Made by a program: the position numbers and the translations under genes
The notes under the pieces: generated by a model
Seen by the model: the letters and a program-made list of their open reading frames with translations, nothing else
The model's database searches: none
Told to the model about the DNA's origin: nothing
Shown: piece after piece, positions 16,648 to 23,062 of the stretch
Position numbering within the stretch: position 1 is the first letter of the stretch
Layout of the letters: each line of letters opens with the position of its first letter
Assembly: GCF_002081825.1 (NCBI RefSeq)
Contig: NZ_MUKU01000038.1
Coordinates: 1-49,113, forward strand
Length of the DNA: 49,113 nt
Source: Chromobacterium haemolyticum
Lineage (GTDB): Bacteria; Pseudomonadota; Gammaproteobacteria; Burkholderiales; Chromobacteriaceae
Direction of reading: 5' to 3'

Positions 16648-17034
16648 GGAAATGGGCGAGCACAACTCCAACAGCAAGCCATCCGGACAACGCAGATGGG
16701 ACACGGTCTGGCCCCAGGGCTTGAGCGACGGCGCTTGCAGTTCAACGCCGCCGTGGCGCAAGGCCTGGGCGTGCGCGGCGGCCACGTCGTCGGTGACCAG
16801 CGCGATTTCCATGCCCAGCGGCAGCGGCGAGGCGTCCGCCGCCACATAGCCTTCCGGCAGATTCATCCGGCCCAGCGGGTGGGCGGCGAACGCCAGAGTG
16901 GTGGCGCCGGTGTCCAGCTCGCCGTAATCGCCGGATTCGTGCAGGAAGCGGCGCTTCAGGCCGAAGGCGTTTTCAAAGAAGGCCAGCGAGGCGGCGACGT
17001 CGGAGACGTAGAGAATGGTGTAACCGAATTGCAT
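16645..17034 (-). CDS. VOC-superfamily (glyoxalase/bleomycin-resistance-like) protein
   Basis: A 129-residue protein with two beta-alpha-beta-beta-beta modules of the vicinal-oxygen-chelate fold: MQFGYTILYVSDVAASLAFF at the start and PLGMEIALVTDDVAAAHAQA at about residue 70. The end, QTVSHLRCPDGLLLELCSP, supplies the metal-binding glutamate typical of the second module. The first-strand histidine position holds a tyrosine, so metal use is uncertain. It lies 21 bp downstream of the isochorismatase-like gene with AGGAGC before its ATG, so the two are probably cotranscribed. The TAA stop is formed by the TTA flanking the MITE. Substrate unknown. Confidence 0.82.
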   Translation of the reverse strand: MQFGYTILYVSDVAASLAFFENAFGLKRRFLHESGDYGELDTGATTLAFAAHPLGRMNLPEGYVAADASPLPLGMEIALVTDDVAAAHAQALRHGGVELQAPSLKPWGQTVSHLRCPDGLLLELCSPIS

Positions 17035-17055
17035 GGTTGAGCTCCTGATCAGGGT

Positions 17056-17610
17056 TTATTGCAGTTGCCGCAGAATGTCGGCGCATTCAACGACGCGAGC
17101 GTACTCGCCGTCCAGATTGGCCAGCGCCATGGCGTGCACTTCATCTGCGCTGCGGGGTGTGCCGGCGTAGTCCACTTTGTCGAAGGCGAAGCAGGCGTCC
17201 GCGGCCACCAGGGTGCGGAAGCCGAGGTTGCCGGCGCTGCGGGCGGTGGCTTCCACCGAGTTGTTGGTGCTGACGCCGACAATGAGCAGTTGTTCGATGC
17301 CGCGCACGCGCAGCCAGCGTTCCAGGCCGCTGTGTGCGAAGGCGTCCGGCACGTTCTTTTCCATGACGTGTTCGCTCGCCAGCGGGGTCAGCGCCGGCTG
17401 GAATTCGACGCCGGGCTGGCCGGGCCAGAACGGTGAGCCGGGGGTGCGGGAAATGTGGCGCACGTGAACCAGCGGCGCGCCGGCCTGGCGCCAGGCGTTC
17501 AGCAGTTGGGCGATATTGGCTTCGGCCTGGGGGTTGTTGCGCGGGCCGGCTTCGGGGCGGCTCATGCCTTGTTGCATGTCGATGATGATGAGGGCGGGGG
17601 CGGTGTGCAT
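17056..17610 (-). CDS. isochorismatase-fold (cysteine hydrolase-like) protein lacking the catalytic cysteine
   Basis: A 184-residue protein of the isochorismatase/nicotinamidase fold: ALIIIDMQQGM with the catalytic aspartate D11, EKNVPDAF with the lysine K85, and GVSTNNSVEATARSAGNLGF. In true cysteine hydrolases that last motif has C in the position of S118. The D and K are kept. It may belong to a subfamily with naturally altered chemistry (I have a memory of similar NNSVEAT proteins annotated as cysteine hydrolases), or it may be a serine variant or non-hydrolytic. It is upstream of, and probably cotranscribed with, the VOC gene. Confidence 0.82.
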   Translation of the reverse strand: MHTAPALIIIDMQQGMSRPEAGPRNNPQAEANIAQLLNAWRQAGAPLVHVRHISRTPGSPFWPGQPGVEFQPALTPLASEHVMEKNVPDAFAHSGLERWLRVRGIEQLLIVGVSTNNSVEATARSAGNLGFRTLVAADACFAFDKVDYAGTPRSADEVHAMALANLDGEYARVVECADILRQLQ

Positions 17611-17796
17611 GGCAGGAATGCCGGGGTCATGGCGGGGGTTTAGTGTAGCAGGGGAGGCGGGGGTGTGCCGATGGCTTGGGATTGGTTTTGTGGAGGGGCT
17701 TACGGTCTTTAGATAGCTTTGTGCTTGGAGAGAGTTGTTTTGTTGAATCCGCTGCGCGGATGATATTTTTGATTGCCGGGGCTGCCCGGCGGGCAG

Positions 17797-17828
17797 GAAG
17801 GGGAATTTGCGCGGCCAAATTCCCCTTC
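17797..17828. repeat. perfect 13-bp hairpin
   Basis: GAAGGGGAATTTG (17797-17809) pairs perfectly with CAAATTCCCCTTC (17816-17828) around a 6-base loop. There is no run of T directly after either arm, so it is not a standard terminator. It looks like part of a dispersed intergenic repeat. Confidence 0.7.
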
Positions 17829-18029
17829 ACCCCAAAGGCCGCCCTGCAAGCCTGGCCTACGGCTTCCCGCCGGTTCCCGTCAGGCCCGAGGCGCGGCTGA
17901 ACTCGCACCGCGCTAACGTCGCGCTGCTCGAACAAGCAGCCGCTTAAGACCTCGGGCCTGCCACCCGTCGGCAGGCTTGAAGGGACCTGGGGCGCGTCGG
18001 ATACATGCTTTCTTTATAGGGAGCTAGGC

Positions 18030-18068
18030 TTATCCACAGACAAGAGCAATGGGGCCAAGTTACCCACA
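18030..18068 (+). other. two DnaA-box-like nonamers
   Basis: TTATCCACA (18030-18038) equals the strong DnaA-box consensus, and TTACCCACA (18060-18068) differs at one base. They lie in the same orientation 30 bp apart. No dnaA or replication gene is near, so a titration or regulatory site is as likely as chance. Confidence 0.4.
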
Positions 18069-18368
18069 GAAATGCCCCACTTTGCTAAACGACCCCTCTT
18101 ATTCAAAAAAGACCACCTTGTGTAGCGTCCAAGTGTCCTCGCGGGGCGCGCTCCGGGTTTCGCGTCCTGGGGGACGAGCGGGGATGGAAGGGGGCGGCGG
18201 CCCGCCCCCTCCCCGTTCGCCGCGCGGAAAGCGGCACCTAAATCAATATCCGCGTAGCGGATTCAAAACCAGATCACTCAACAAGTAAGCCACGCTCAAG
18301 CAAAGCAACCACCCCACCTTGACCCCAACCGCCCCCTCGGCAACAATCCCCCCGTTGTCGCCAAAACA

Positions 18369-18537
18369 AGCGGCACACGGGATTGGCGTCCCGTCGCTAG
18401 CATTAACCCTGGGCCTACGCAGCATGCTGCGTGGGCTGCTTTGCCATGGCAGCGCCATTCGGCAGGCGTGTGGGAGGAGAGTGCCATGCACTCGCCGGTT
18501 TAATGCTAGCCCGGTACGCCAATCCTGCCACGCGCCT
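18369..18537. repeat. long imperfect foldback repeat upstream of hypothetical gene
   Basis: GGATTGGCGT and GCTAGCATTAA (from 18380 and 18396) are repeated inverted as TTAATGCTAGC (18500-18510) and ACGCCAATCC. Inside lies another near-perfect 22-bp palindrome centred on AGCATGCT (18414-18435). The whole could form a cruciform or a long RNA hairpin ending about 60 bp before the gene at 18597. It may be a degenerate miniature element or a regulatory leader. Confidence 0.55.
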
Positions 18538-18596
18538 GCCTCACCTCAGCTTCCCCCGGCAGGTGGTTTATCTTGTGTCACAGCAGGAGAAACACC

Positions 18597-19046
18597 ATGC
18601 ATCACGCTCAAAACTTCCCCCGTCGCCGCCGCTACAAACTGCACTCGCTGGAGCAGCAGGAAGCCTTGCTTCCCTTTGTTCGTTTCTGCCCCGGCCGCAC
18701 CTATGCGCATTACTGGCAAATGCCCACGCCCCGTAAGGATTACCCCGCCGACAGCGCCTACGGCCGCGAATGTGCGGCGCATTTGCTGCAATGGATGAAG
18801 GACAACCGCGAATACGTCGGCAAGGGCCTGCTCAGCCGTGTGGCGCGCGACATCGATTTTGACGACCGCGATGGTCGCGGCCAGTGGATGGGTTTCTTCA
18901 ACTATCTGGAAATCATGATGCTGTTGGGTGCCGACCGGGTCAGGGTCTACCGCCATGTCGATAGCCAACATCAGTTCTATCTGGCGCTGGGACAACGGCT
19001 CAAGCTGGAGGCGCGTTTCCGTCGCATCCGCCTGCGCAATCGCTGA
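18597..19046 (+). CDS. hypothetical protein, 149 residues
   Basis: The frame begins at an ATG with AGGAGA eight bases upstream; a TTG 24 bases earlier in the same frame is less likely. The protein is strongly basic at both ends (PRRRRYKLHS near the start, RFRRIRLRNR at the end). The middle is aromatic-rich (FCPGRTYAHYWQMP, GQWMGFFNYLEIMMLLGADRVRVYRHVDSQHQFY). No signal peptide or membrane helix is seen, and I do not recognise the family. Codon use and GC resemble the neighbours, so it is probably a real chromosomal gene. It is convergent with the ArsR-type gene, 50 bp away. Confidence 0.7.
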   Translation: MHHAQNFPRRRRYKLHSLEQQEALLPFVRFCPGRTYAHYWQMPTPRKDYPADSAYGRECAAHLLQWMKDNREYVGKGLLSRVARDIDFDDRDGRGQWMGFFNYLEIMMLLGADRVRVYRHVDSQHQFYLALGQRLKLEARFRRIRLRNR

Positions 19047-19096
19047 CCTCCGCCGCGTGGGTATCGCCGTCCGGCGATACCCACCTTATATCCCCC

Positions 19097-19813
19097 TCAC
19101 TCCCCCCGCAGCTGCTCGCTGCCCACTCCGCATTCCTGCTTCAAGAAGGCGTAACCGGCCGGCGTGATCCGCAAGGCGCGGCTGTCGTTGCGGCGCTCGG
19201 TCAGGCCGCGCAGCAAAAAGGCCTGGCACAGGGCCGCGCCCAGGCTGCCGGCGATGTGGTCGCGGCGTTCGCTCCAGTCCAGGCAGGCCCGCGCCAGCGG
19301 CCGGCGCGGACGGGCGATGCCGTCCAGTTGAATGTCCAGCCGCGCCGCCAGCCAGTCCGAGCCGGCCGGCGTCACCGCGAACTCGCGCTCCTCGCGCCGT
19401 TGCAGCAGTTGCTGCTGTTGCAGGAAGTCGGCGACGACGATGCCCAGCCGGCCAGCAAGGTGGTCGTAGCAGCTGCGCGCCAGGCGGATGTCGGCGTTGC
19501 CCTTGGGGCGCACCGCGGCGTGGTGGCCGGCGGCGGCGGACAAGGCTTCCAGCGCATGGGCGATGGCGGGGCTGGCCAGCCCGTAATAGCGGTGGCGGCC
19601 GCGCTGTTCCACCCGCACCGCCTGGCCGTGCAGCAGCTTGGCCAGATGGTTGCTGGCCGCTTGCGGCGACAGGCCGGCGGCCTGGGCCAGGTCGCTGGCC
19701 GGGTAGAGGCGGCCGTCTTGCAACAGCAGCAGCATCAGCGCGCGGCCGGGATCGGCCAGCAGGCTGGCCAGGCGGCTGATGTCGGGTATGCGGTCGTGCG
19801 GGGTTGCAAGCAT
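19097..19813 (-). CDS. ArsR-type winged-helix transcriptional regulator
   Basis: A 238-residue regulator. Residues 10-90 form an ArsR-like winged helix: ISRLASLLADPGRALMLLLL, then ASDLAQAAGLSPQAASNHLA as the recognition helix-turn-helix, and RVEQRGRHRYYGLA as the wing. The remaining 140 residues form an extra C-terminal domain with a second winged-helix feel (FAVTPAGSDWLAARL, ALRITPAGYAFLKQECG). No metal-binding CxC motif of classic ArsR repressors is present. It is transcribed divergently from the three-gene cassette starting at 19894, with only 80 bp between, so it probably controls that cassette and itself. Confidence 0.85.
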   Translation of the reverse strand: MLATPHDRIPDISRLASLLADPGRALMLLLLQDGRLYPASDLAQAAGLSPQAASNHLAKLLHGQAVRVEQRGRHRYYGLASPAIAHALEALSAAAGHHAAVRPKGNADIRLARSCYDHLAGRLGIVVADFLQQQQLLQRREEREFAVTPAGSDWLAARLDIQLDGIARPRRPLARACLDWSERRDHIAGSLGAALCQAFLLRGLTERRNDSRALRITPAGYAFLKQECGVGSEQLRGE

Positions 19814-19836
19814 GGTTCATCCTTGGCTGAAACTTT

Positions 19837-19849
19837 GGCGGACGCCGCC
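19837..19849. promoter_or_regulatory. candidate operator palindrome in divergent promoter region
   Basis: GGCGG-ACG-CCGCC is a perfect 5-bp inverted repeat in the 80-bp gap between the ArsR-type gene and the cassette it faces. It is GC-rich and short, so it could occur by chance in this genome. Confidence 0.25.
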
Positions 19850-19893
19850 GGCTACGATAAACCCATCGTCAAGTTGGAACAAGGAGAGCGGGA

Positions 19894-20520
19894 GTGGAGG
19901 ATTTGCTGGACTATTTGCGCCGTCATTTTCTGGCGGAACCGGAGCTGTTGGCGCGCAGCGGCGTGAGCCTGGACACTTTGCGCGGCTGGCAGCGGGCCGG
20001 CGCGGCGCCGTGGCCGTCGTATCGGCTGACGCTGGCCGGGGAGGCGGCGTCCTGCATGGGCTCGGCGGCCTTGAGCGCGGAGTCGGCCTGGTATCCGCGA
20101 GGCATGCTGTGTTGGTTGGGGCAGGCGCTGGCCTTGGGCGGCGAGCCGGAGCGTTTGCGTACCGGCTTTGAGAGCGCGTGGCGCGAGGGGCTGGCGGCGT
20201 TGGAGCTGCCTCCTGCCGAGGCGGAGCCGGACTTGGCGGCCGTGTGGCGGGATTTCCTGGCCGGAAGCTACGGGGTGTGCACCCGCGCCGGCTTGCCGGG
20301 GGAGGTCGCGCAGAAGGAGGCGCTGGTGTCGCTGATCGACGCGTTGACGGATCGTCAACGCCGGCCCGGGTTGGCGCCGGCCGAACGTGAGCGCCTGGCG
20401 TGGGCGGTGGATTGGCTGGACGAGGTAGCGGCGCCGTTTGCGCCGCATGAACGAGCGGGTAGCTCGCGCGCGCGCTGCGTGGAGCTGACGCGGCGGCGGT
20501 ATCTGGGAGCGGCGGCGTGA
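19894..20520 (+). CDS. uncharacterised protein (DUF6058-like), first gene of P450 cassette
   Basis: A 208-residue protein started by GTG, with AAGGAG eight bases upstream. The N-terminus (VEDLLDYLRRHFLAEPELLARSG, VSLDTLRGWQRAGAAPWPSYRL) looks like a small helix-turn-helix or helical recognition domain. The rest has the pattern of DUF6058 proteins that I recall being labelled as natural-product biosynthesis proteins; this is from memory and unverified. It overlaps the P450-like gene by 4 bp. No catalytic motif is evident. Confidence 0.65.
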   Translation: MEDLLDYLRRHFLAEPELLARSGVSLDTLRGWQRAGAAPWPSYRLTLAGEAASCMGSAALSAESAWYPRGMLCWLGQALALGGEPERLRTGFESAWREGLAALELPPAEAEPDLAAVWRDFLAGSYGVCTRAGLPGEVAQKEALVSLIDALTDRQRRPGLAPAERERLAWAVDWLDEVAAPFAPHERAGSSRARCVELTRRRYLGAAA

Positions 20521-21623
20521 GCGCCTGGCCCTCGGACCCGCTGGCGGCGGTGGTCCACGCCCATCCCTATCCCTATTACCGGGATCTGGCGCAGCGACAG
20601 CCATTGTATTTTGATGCCGGCCTGGGGTTGTGGGTGGCCGCCGGCCACGCGGCGGTACAGGCGGCGCTGGCTTCAGCGACATGCCGGGTGCGGCCGCTGG
20701 AGCAGCCCGCGCCGCCGCTACTGGGCGACGGCGGCGTGGCTCGGACTTTCTGTCTGTGGGCGCGGATGAGCGAGGCGCCTCGCCATCCGGCCTTGAAGGC
20801 GGCCTTGAACCGGGCCTTGGCGACGGTGGCGGGCGCGGAGGCCGGAGGTTTGGCGGAAAGTCTGGCGCGAGACTGGCTGGCGCGCGAACCATTGAATGGA
20901 GGCTTGCTGGACCGGATGGCGCAGGGTTTGCCGGTGCTGTCACTGGCGGGTTTGCTGGGGCTGCCTATGGAGGACGCGCCGGGTTTGGTCGCGGAGGTGG
21001 CGGCCTTGACGCGGGCCTTGGCGGCGGATGCCGACGCCGAGGCGCTGGCGAGCGGGGGGAAGGCTTTGGCGGCTTTGCAGGCTCGGGTGGCCAAGGCTTT
21101 GCCGCGGTCCGGCGGCCTATTGGCGGTATTGCGACGCGAGTGGACGGAGGAGGAGGCGGCGCTGACGGCGAATGTGATCGGCCTGCTGTTCCAGAGCCTG
21201 GACGCCGGCGCCGGTCTGTTCGCCGCCGCGGTCTGGTATCAGGCCCATGGCTGTCCGCTGGCGGCGGGCGCGGCGGCGGATTGGGCCTGGCTGGCCTGGC
21301 AGGATCCGGTCTTGCACAACACCCGTCGCTTTACCGTGGGGGAGTGGTCTCACGGCGGGCAGACGGTGCCGGCCGGCGCTTCATTATTAGTGGTACTGGC
21401 CGCTGCGGCTTTGGACCCGGCAGGGCCGGGCGAAGGCTTGATGTTTGGCGCGGGCCGGCATGCGTGTCCGGGCCAGGCGCTGGCGTTGGAGATTGCCCGC
21501 GGCGGCTTGGCCGCCTTGGCGGCGATGCGGCCGGATTGGAAAACCTTGACGGCGGCGGCGCGTTTTCGCCGGCTGTCCAATGCGCGCGTGCGCATCTACG
21601 ACGAGGAAGGGAGTGCGGAATGA
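20517..21623 (+). CDS. cytochrome P450-like protein without the ExxR motif
   Basis: A 368-residue protein, shorter than the usual 400. The heme-binding loop is intact: FGAGRHACPGQALALEIARG with C317 as the thiolate ligand. The upstream region HNTRRF also fits the family. However, where the K-helix should read ExxR the protein has DWAWLAWQDPV, so the charged pair is gone. The I-helix reads GLLFQSLDAGAG instead of the usual acid-threonine pair. It therefore probably binds heme but may use altered chemistry or serve a non-monooxygenase role. It is coupled by 4-bp overlaps to the genes on each side. Confidence 0.78.
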   Translation: MSAWPSDPLAAVVHAHPYPYYRDLAQRQPLYFDAGLGLWVAAGHAAVQAALASATCRVRPLEQPAPPLLGDGGVARTFCLWARMSEAPRHPALKAALNRALATVAGAEAGGLAESLARDWLAREPLNGGLLDRMAQGLPVLSLAGLLGLPMEDAPGLVAEVAALTRALAADADAEALASGGKALAALQARVAKALPRSGGLLAVLRREWTEEEAALTANVIGLLFQSLDAGAGLFAAAVWYQAHGCPLAAGAAADWAWLAWQDPVLHNTRRFTVGEWSHGGQTVPAGASLLVVLAAAALDPAGPGEGLMFGAGRHACPGQALALEIARGGLAALAAMRPDWKTLTAAARFRRLSNARVRIYDEEGSAE

Positions 21624-21946
21624 TTGCGGTAATTTTCGAGGTGGAACTGGCCGAGGGCGGCCGGGACGGGTATCTGGGCTGGGCGGAGCGTCTGGGGCGG
21701 GAGTTGGCGGAAGCGGACGGTTTCTTGTCCATCGAGCGTTTCGCCAGCTTGAATCGACCGGAAAAGATGTTGTCGTTGTCGTTCTGGCGGCGGCTGGAGC
21801 CGCACCGCGCGGCGCAGCGGCAGGGCCGGGAGGCTTTGTTCGCCGATTACCGGCTACGGGTGGCGACGGTGTTGCGGGACTATGGGATGAACGAGCGGGC
21901 GCAAGCGCCCGATGGCGTCAGCCCTGAACGGGATGCAAGGCCTTGA
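21620..21946 (+). CDS. antibiotic biosynthesis monooxygenase (ABM)-type small protein
   Basis: A 108-residue ferredoxin-like fold protein: MIAVIFEVELAEGGRDGYLG at the start, ADGFLSIERFASLNRPEKML and LSLSFWRRLEPHRAAQRQG in the middle. These are the conserved tract of ABM-domain proteins, in which the W and H often line the active cavity. Members oxidise or degrade polycyclic or heme-like substrates without cofactors. The ATG overlaps the P450-like stop. Its last 29 bp run into the 3' end of rsmJ on the other strand. Confidence 0.8.
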   Translation: MIAVIFEVELAEGGRDGYLGWAERLGRELAEADGFLSIERFASLNRPEKMLSLSFWRRLEPHRAAQRQGREALFADYRLRVATVLRDYGMNERAQAPDGVSPERDARP

Positions 21947-22700
21947 TCACGTAAAGATCAAAGCGGGTGGATTTGCCGTCCAGCACCGCAGATGGCTTCA
22001 CGCCTTCGATGGCCGCGCCCAGCCGCGGCCGTTTCACCACCACGCGGTACTTGGCCGCGGCGATGGCGGCTTGCAGCAGCGCGGCGCTGTCCTGGTCGTC
22101 GCCTATCACCTGCTGAAAGGCTTGCATGTCCTTTTTGGCGGCCGCGCTTTTCTTGTCGGTATCCGGAAACATCGGGTCGACGAAGACCACATCCGGCCGT
22201 TCGGTCTCGCTCAACGCGGCCAGCCAGGCGATGGAGCTGGCGTGCACCAGTTGCATGCGCGCGGTGATGTCGGCGGTGTCCGGGTGGCCGGCGGCGCGTT
22301 CCAGCGCGTCGGCCAGCAGCGCGGCGGCCACCGGCGAGCGCTCCACCAAGGTGACGCGGCAGCCCAATCCGGCCAGCACGAAGCTGTCGCGGCCCAGGCC
22401 GGCGGTGGCGTCCACCACATAGGGCAGTTCCTTGGCGCCTTTCAGGCCGATGGCCTTGGCCACCGGCTGGCCGCGGCCGCCGCCCTGCTCGCGGCGATGC
22501 TTGGCCGCGCCTTCGACGAATTCCGCATACACCGCGCCGTGCTTGCCGGTGGTCAATAGTTCCAGCCGTTCTTCGCCCAGTTCCAGCCAATAGCCTTGCT
22601 CGGGCCTCTGCGTCAGCAGAGGCAGGGCAAAGCGTTCGGCCAGCGCGCGGGCGGCGTCCTGGCGCGCGTCGGCGGCGCAATACAGCGGGGTGGCGGGCAT
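21918..22700 (-). CDS. rsmJ: 16S rRNA (guanine-1516-N2)-methyltransferase RsmJ
   Basis: A 260-residue SAM-dependent methyltransferase. The RsmJ (YhiQ) signature is clear: YWLELGEERLELL, then RGQPVAKAIGLKGAKELP, motif I VVDATAGLGRDSFVLAGLGC, VTLVERSP, and DVVFVDPMFPDTDKKSAAAK with the catalytic DPMFP. It methylates G1516 of 16S rRNA. The frame opens 24 codons earlier, but AAGGA seven bases before the ATG at 22700 makes that start far more likely. It is convergent with and overlaps the ABM gene tail. Confidence 0.93.
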   Translation of the reverse strand: MPATPLYCAADARQDAARALAERFALPLLTQRPEQGYWLELGEERLELLTTGKHGAVYAEFVEGAAKHRREQGGGRGQPVAKAIGLKGAKELPYVVDATAGLGRDSFVLAGLGCRVTLVERSPVAAALLADALERAAGHPDTADITARMQLVHASSIAWLAALSETERPDVVFVDPMFPDTDKKSAAAKKDMQAFQQVIGDDQDSAALLQAAIAAAKYRVVVKRPRLGAAIEGVKPSAVLDGKSTRFDLYVIKALHPVQG

Positions 22701-23062
22701 GGAGAAATCCTTGGATGGGCGGACAGCGGACGAACGATACGGGATGGCGCGGACGAGGGCAAGCCACGGCATATTTCATATGTTGAATAAATATTGTGCG
22801 CGCTACGTATTTGCACTTAGCTTACTTCGCGTGAGGAACAACTATTTTTTAAAGAGGGGCCTTCTTCCTTGCGGCTGACAGCTTTTGTCAGCTTACAGGC
22901 GGCCTGGTTTGTTACGTTGTCGCAGTTGTTCTGATTTGAATTTATTTAATTGTCATTTATTTTTGCTTTGATACAGGTTCTAATCCGCTGAGCAGCTTTT
23001 TGGATGCAGTCATAGGCGTGGTTCGACCGGTGCTTTAAGCCGAAATGATCGGGGAGAGCGTG
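22701..23062. other. AT-rich intergenic region upstream of giant adhesin
   Basis: About 360 bp without a gene, noticeably AT-rich from 22770 to 22980, and the probable site of both the rsmJ and the adhesin promoters. A 7-bp inverted repeat GCTGACA / TGTCAGC (22874-22892, 5-base loop) could be an operator or part of a leader hairpin. A candidate -35 TTGTCA lies at 22950 but I see no convincing -10 partner. Confidence 0.5.

Larger units (their letters stand above)
17611..18596. other. gene-free 986-bp interval rich in hairpins
   Basis: No convincing coding frame is present on either strand. The interval holds two ATCCGC-N3-GCGGAT palindromes (17746-17760 and 18248-18262). It also holds a 13-bp perfect hairpin (17797-17828), an 11-bp inverted repeat CAGGCCCGAGG / CCTCGGGCCTG (17881-17891 and 17950-17960), and an 8-bp GC hairpin GGGGGCGG / CCGCCCCC (18190-18209). 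Two DnaA-box-like nonamers lie at 18030 and 18060. A long foldback structure occupies 18369-18537. Short frames in the interval have no ribosome sites and change character across the hairpins, so they were not called as genes. Confidence 0.7.

Noticed and set aside
17627-17935. 102-codon minus-strand frame in the gene-free interval
   Set aside because: It spans hairpins and has no ribosome site. Similar frames appear in intergenic repeats, as far as I remember, and it is better seen as repeat DNA.
18030-18068. Replication origin
   Set aside because: Only two DnaA-like boxes and no dnaA, dnaN, parB or AT-rich unwinding element nearby, so only the sites were reported.
18243-18491. 82-codon minus-strand frame with a hydrophobic C-terminal part
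   Set aside because: It lies across the foldback repeat, has no good ribosome site, and shows no recognisable family.
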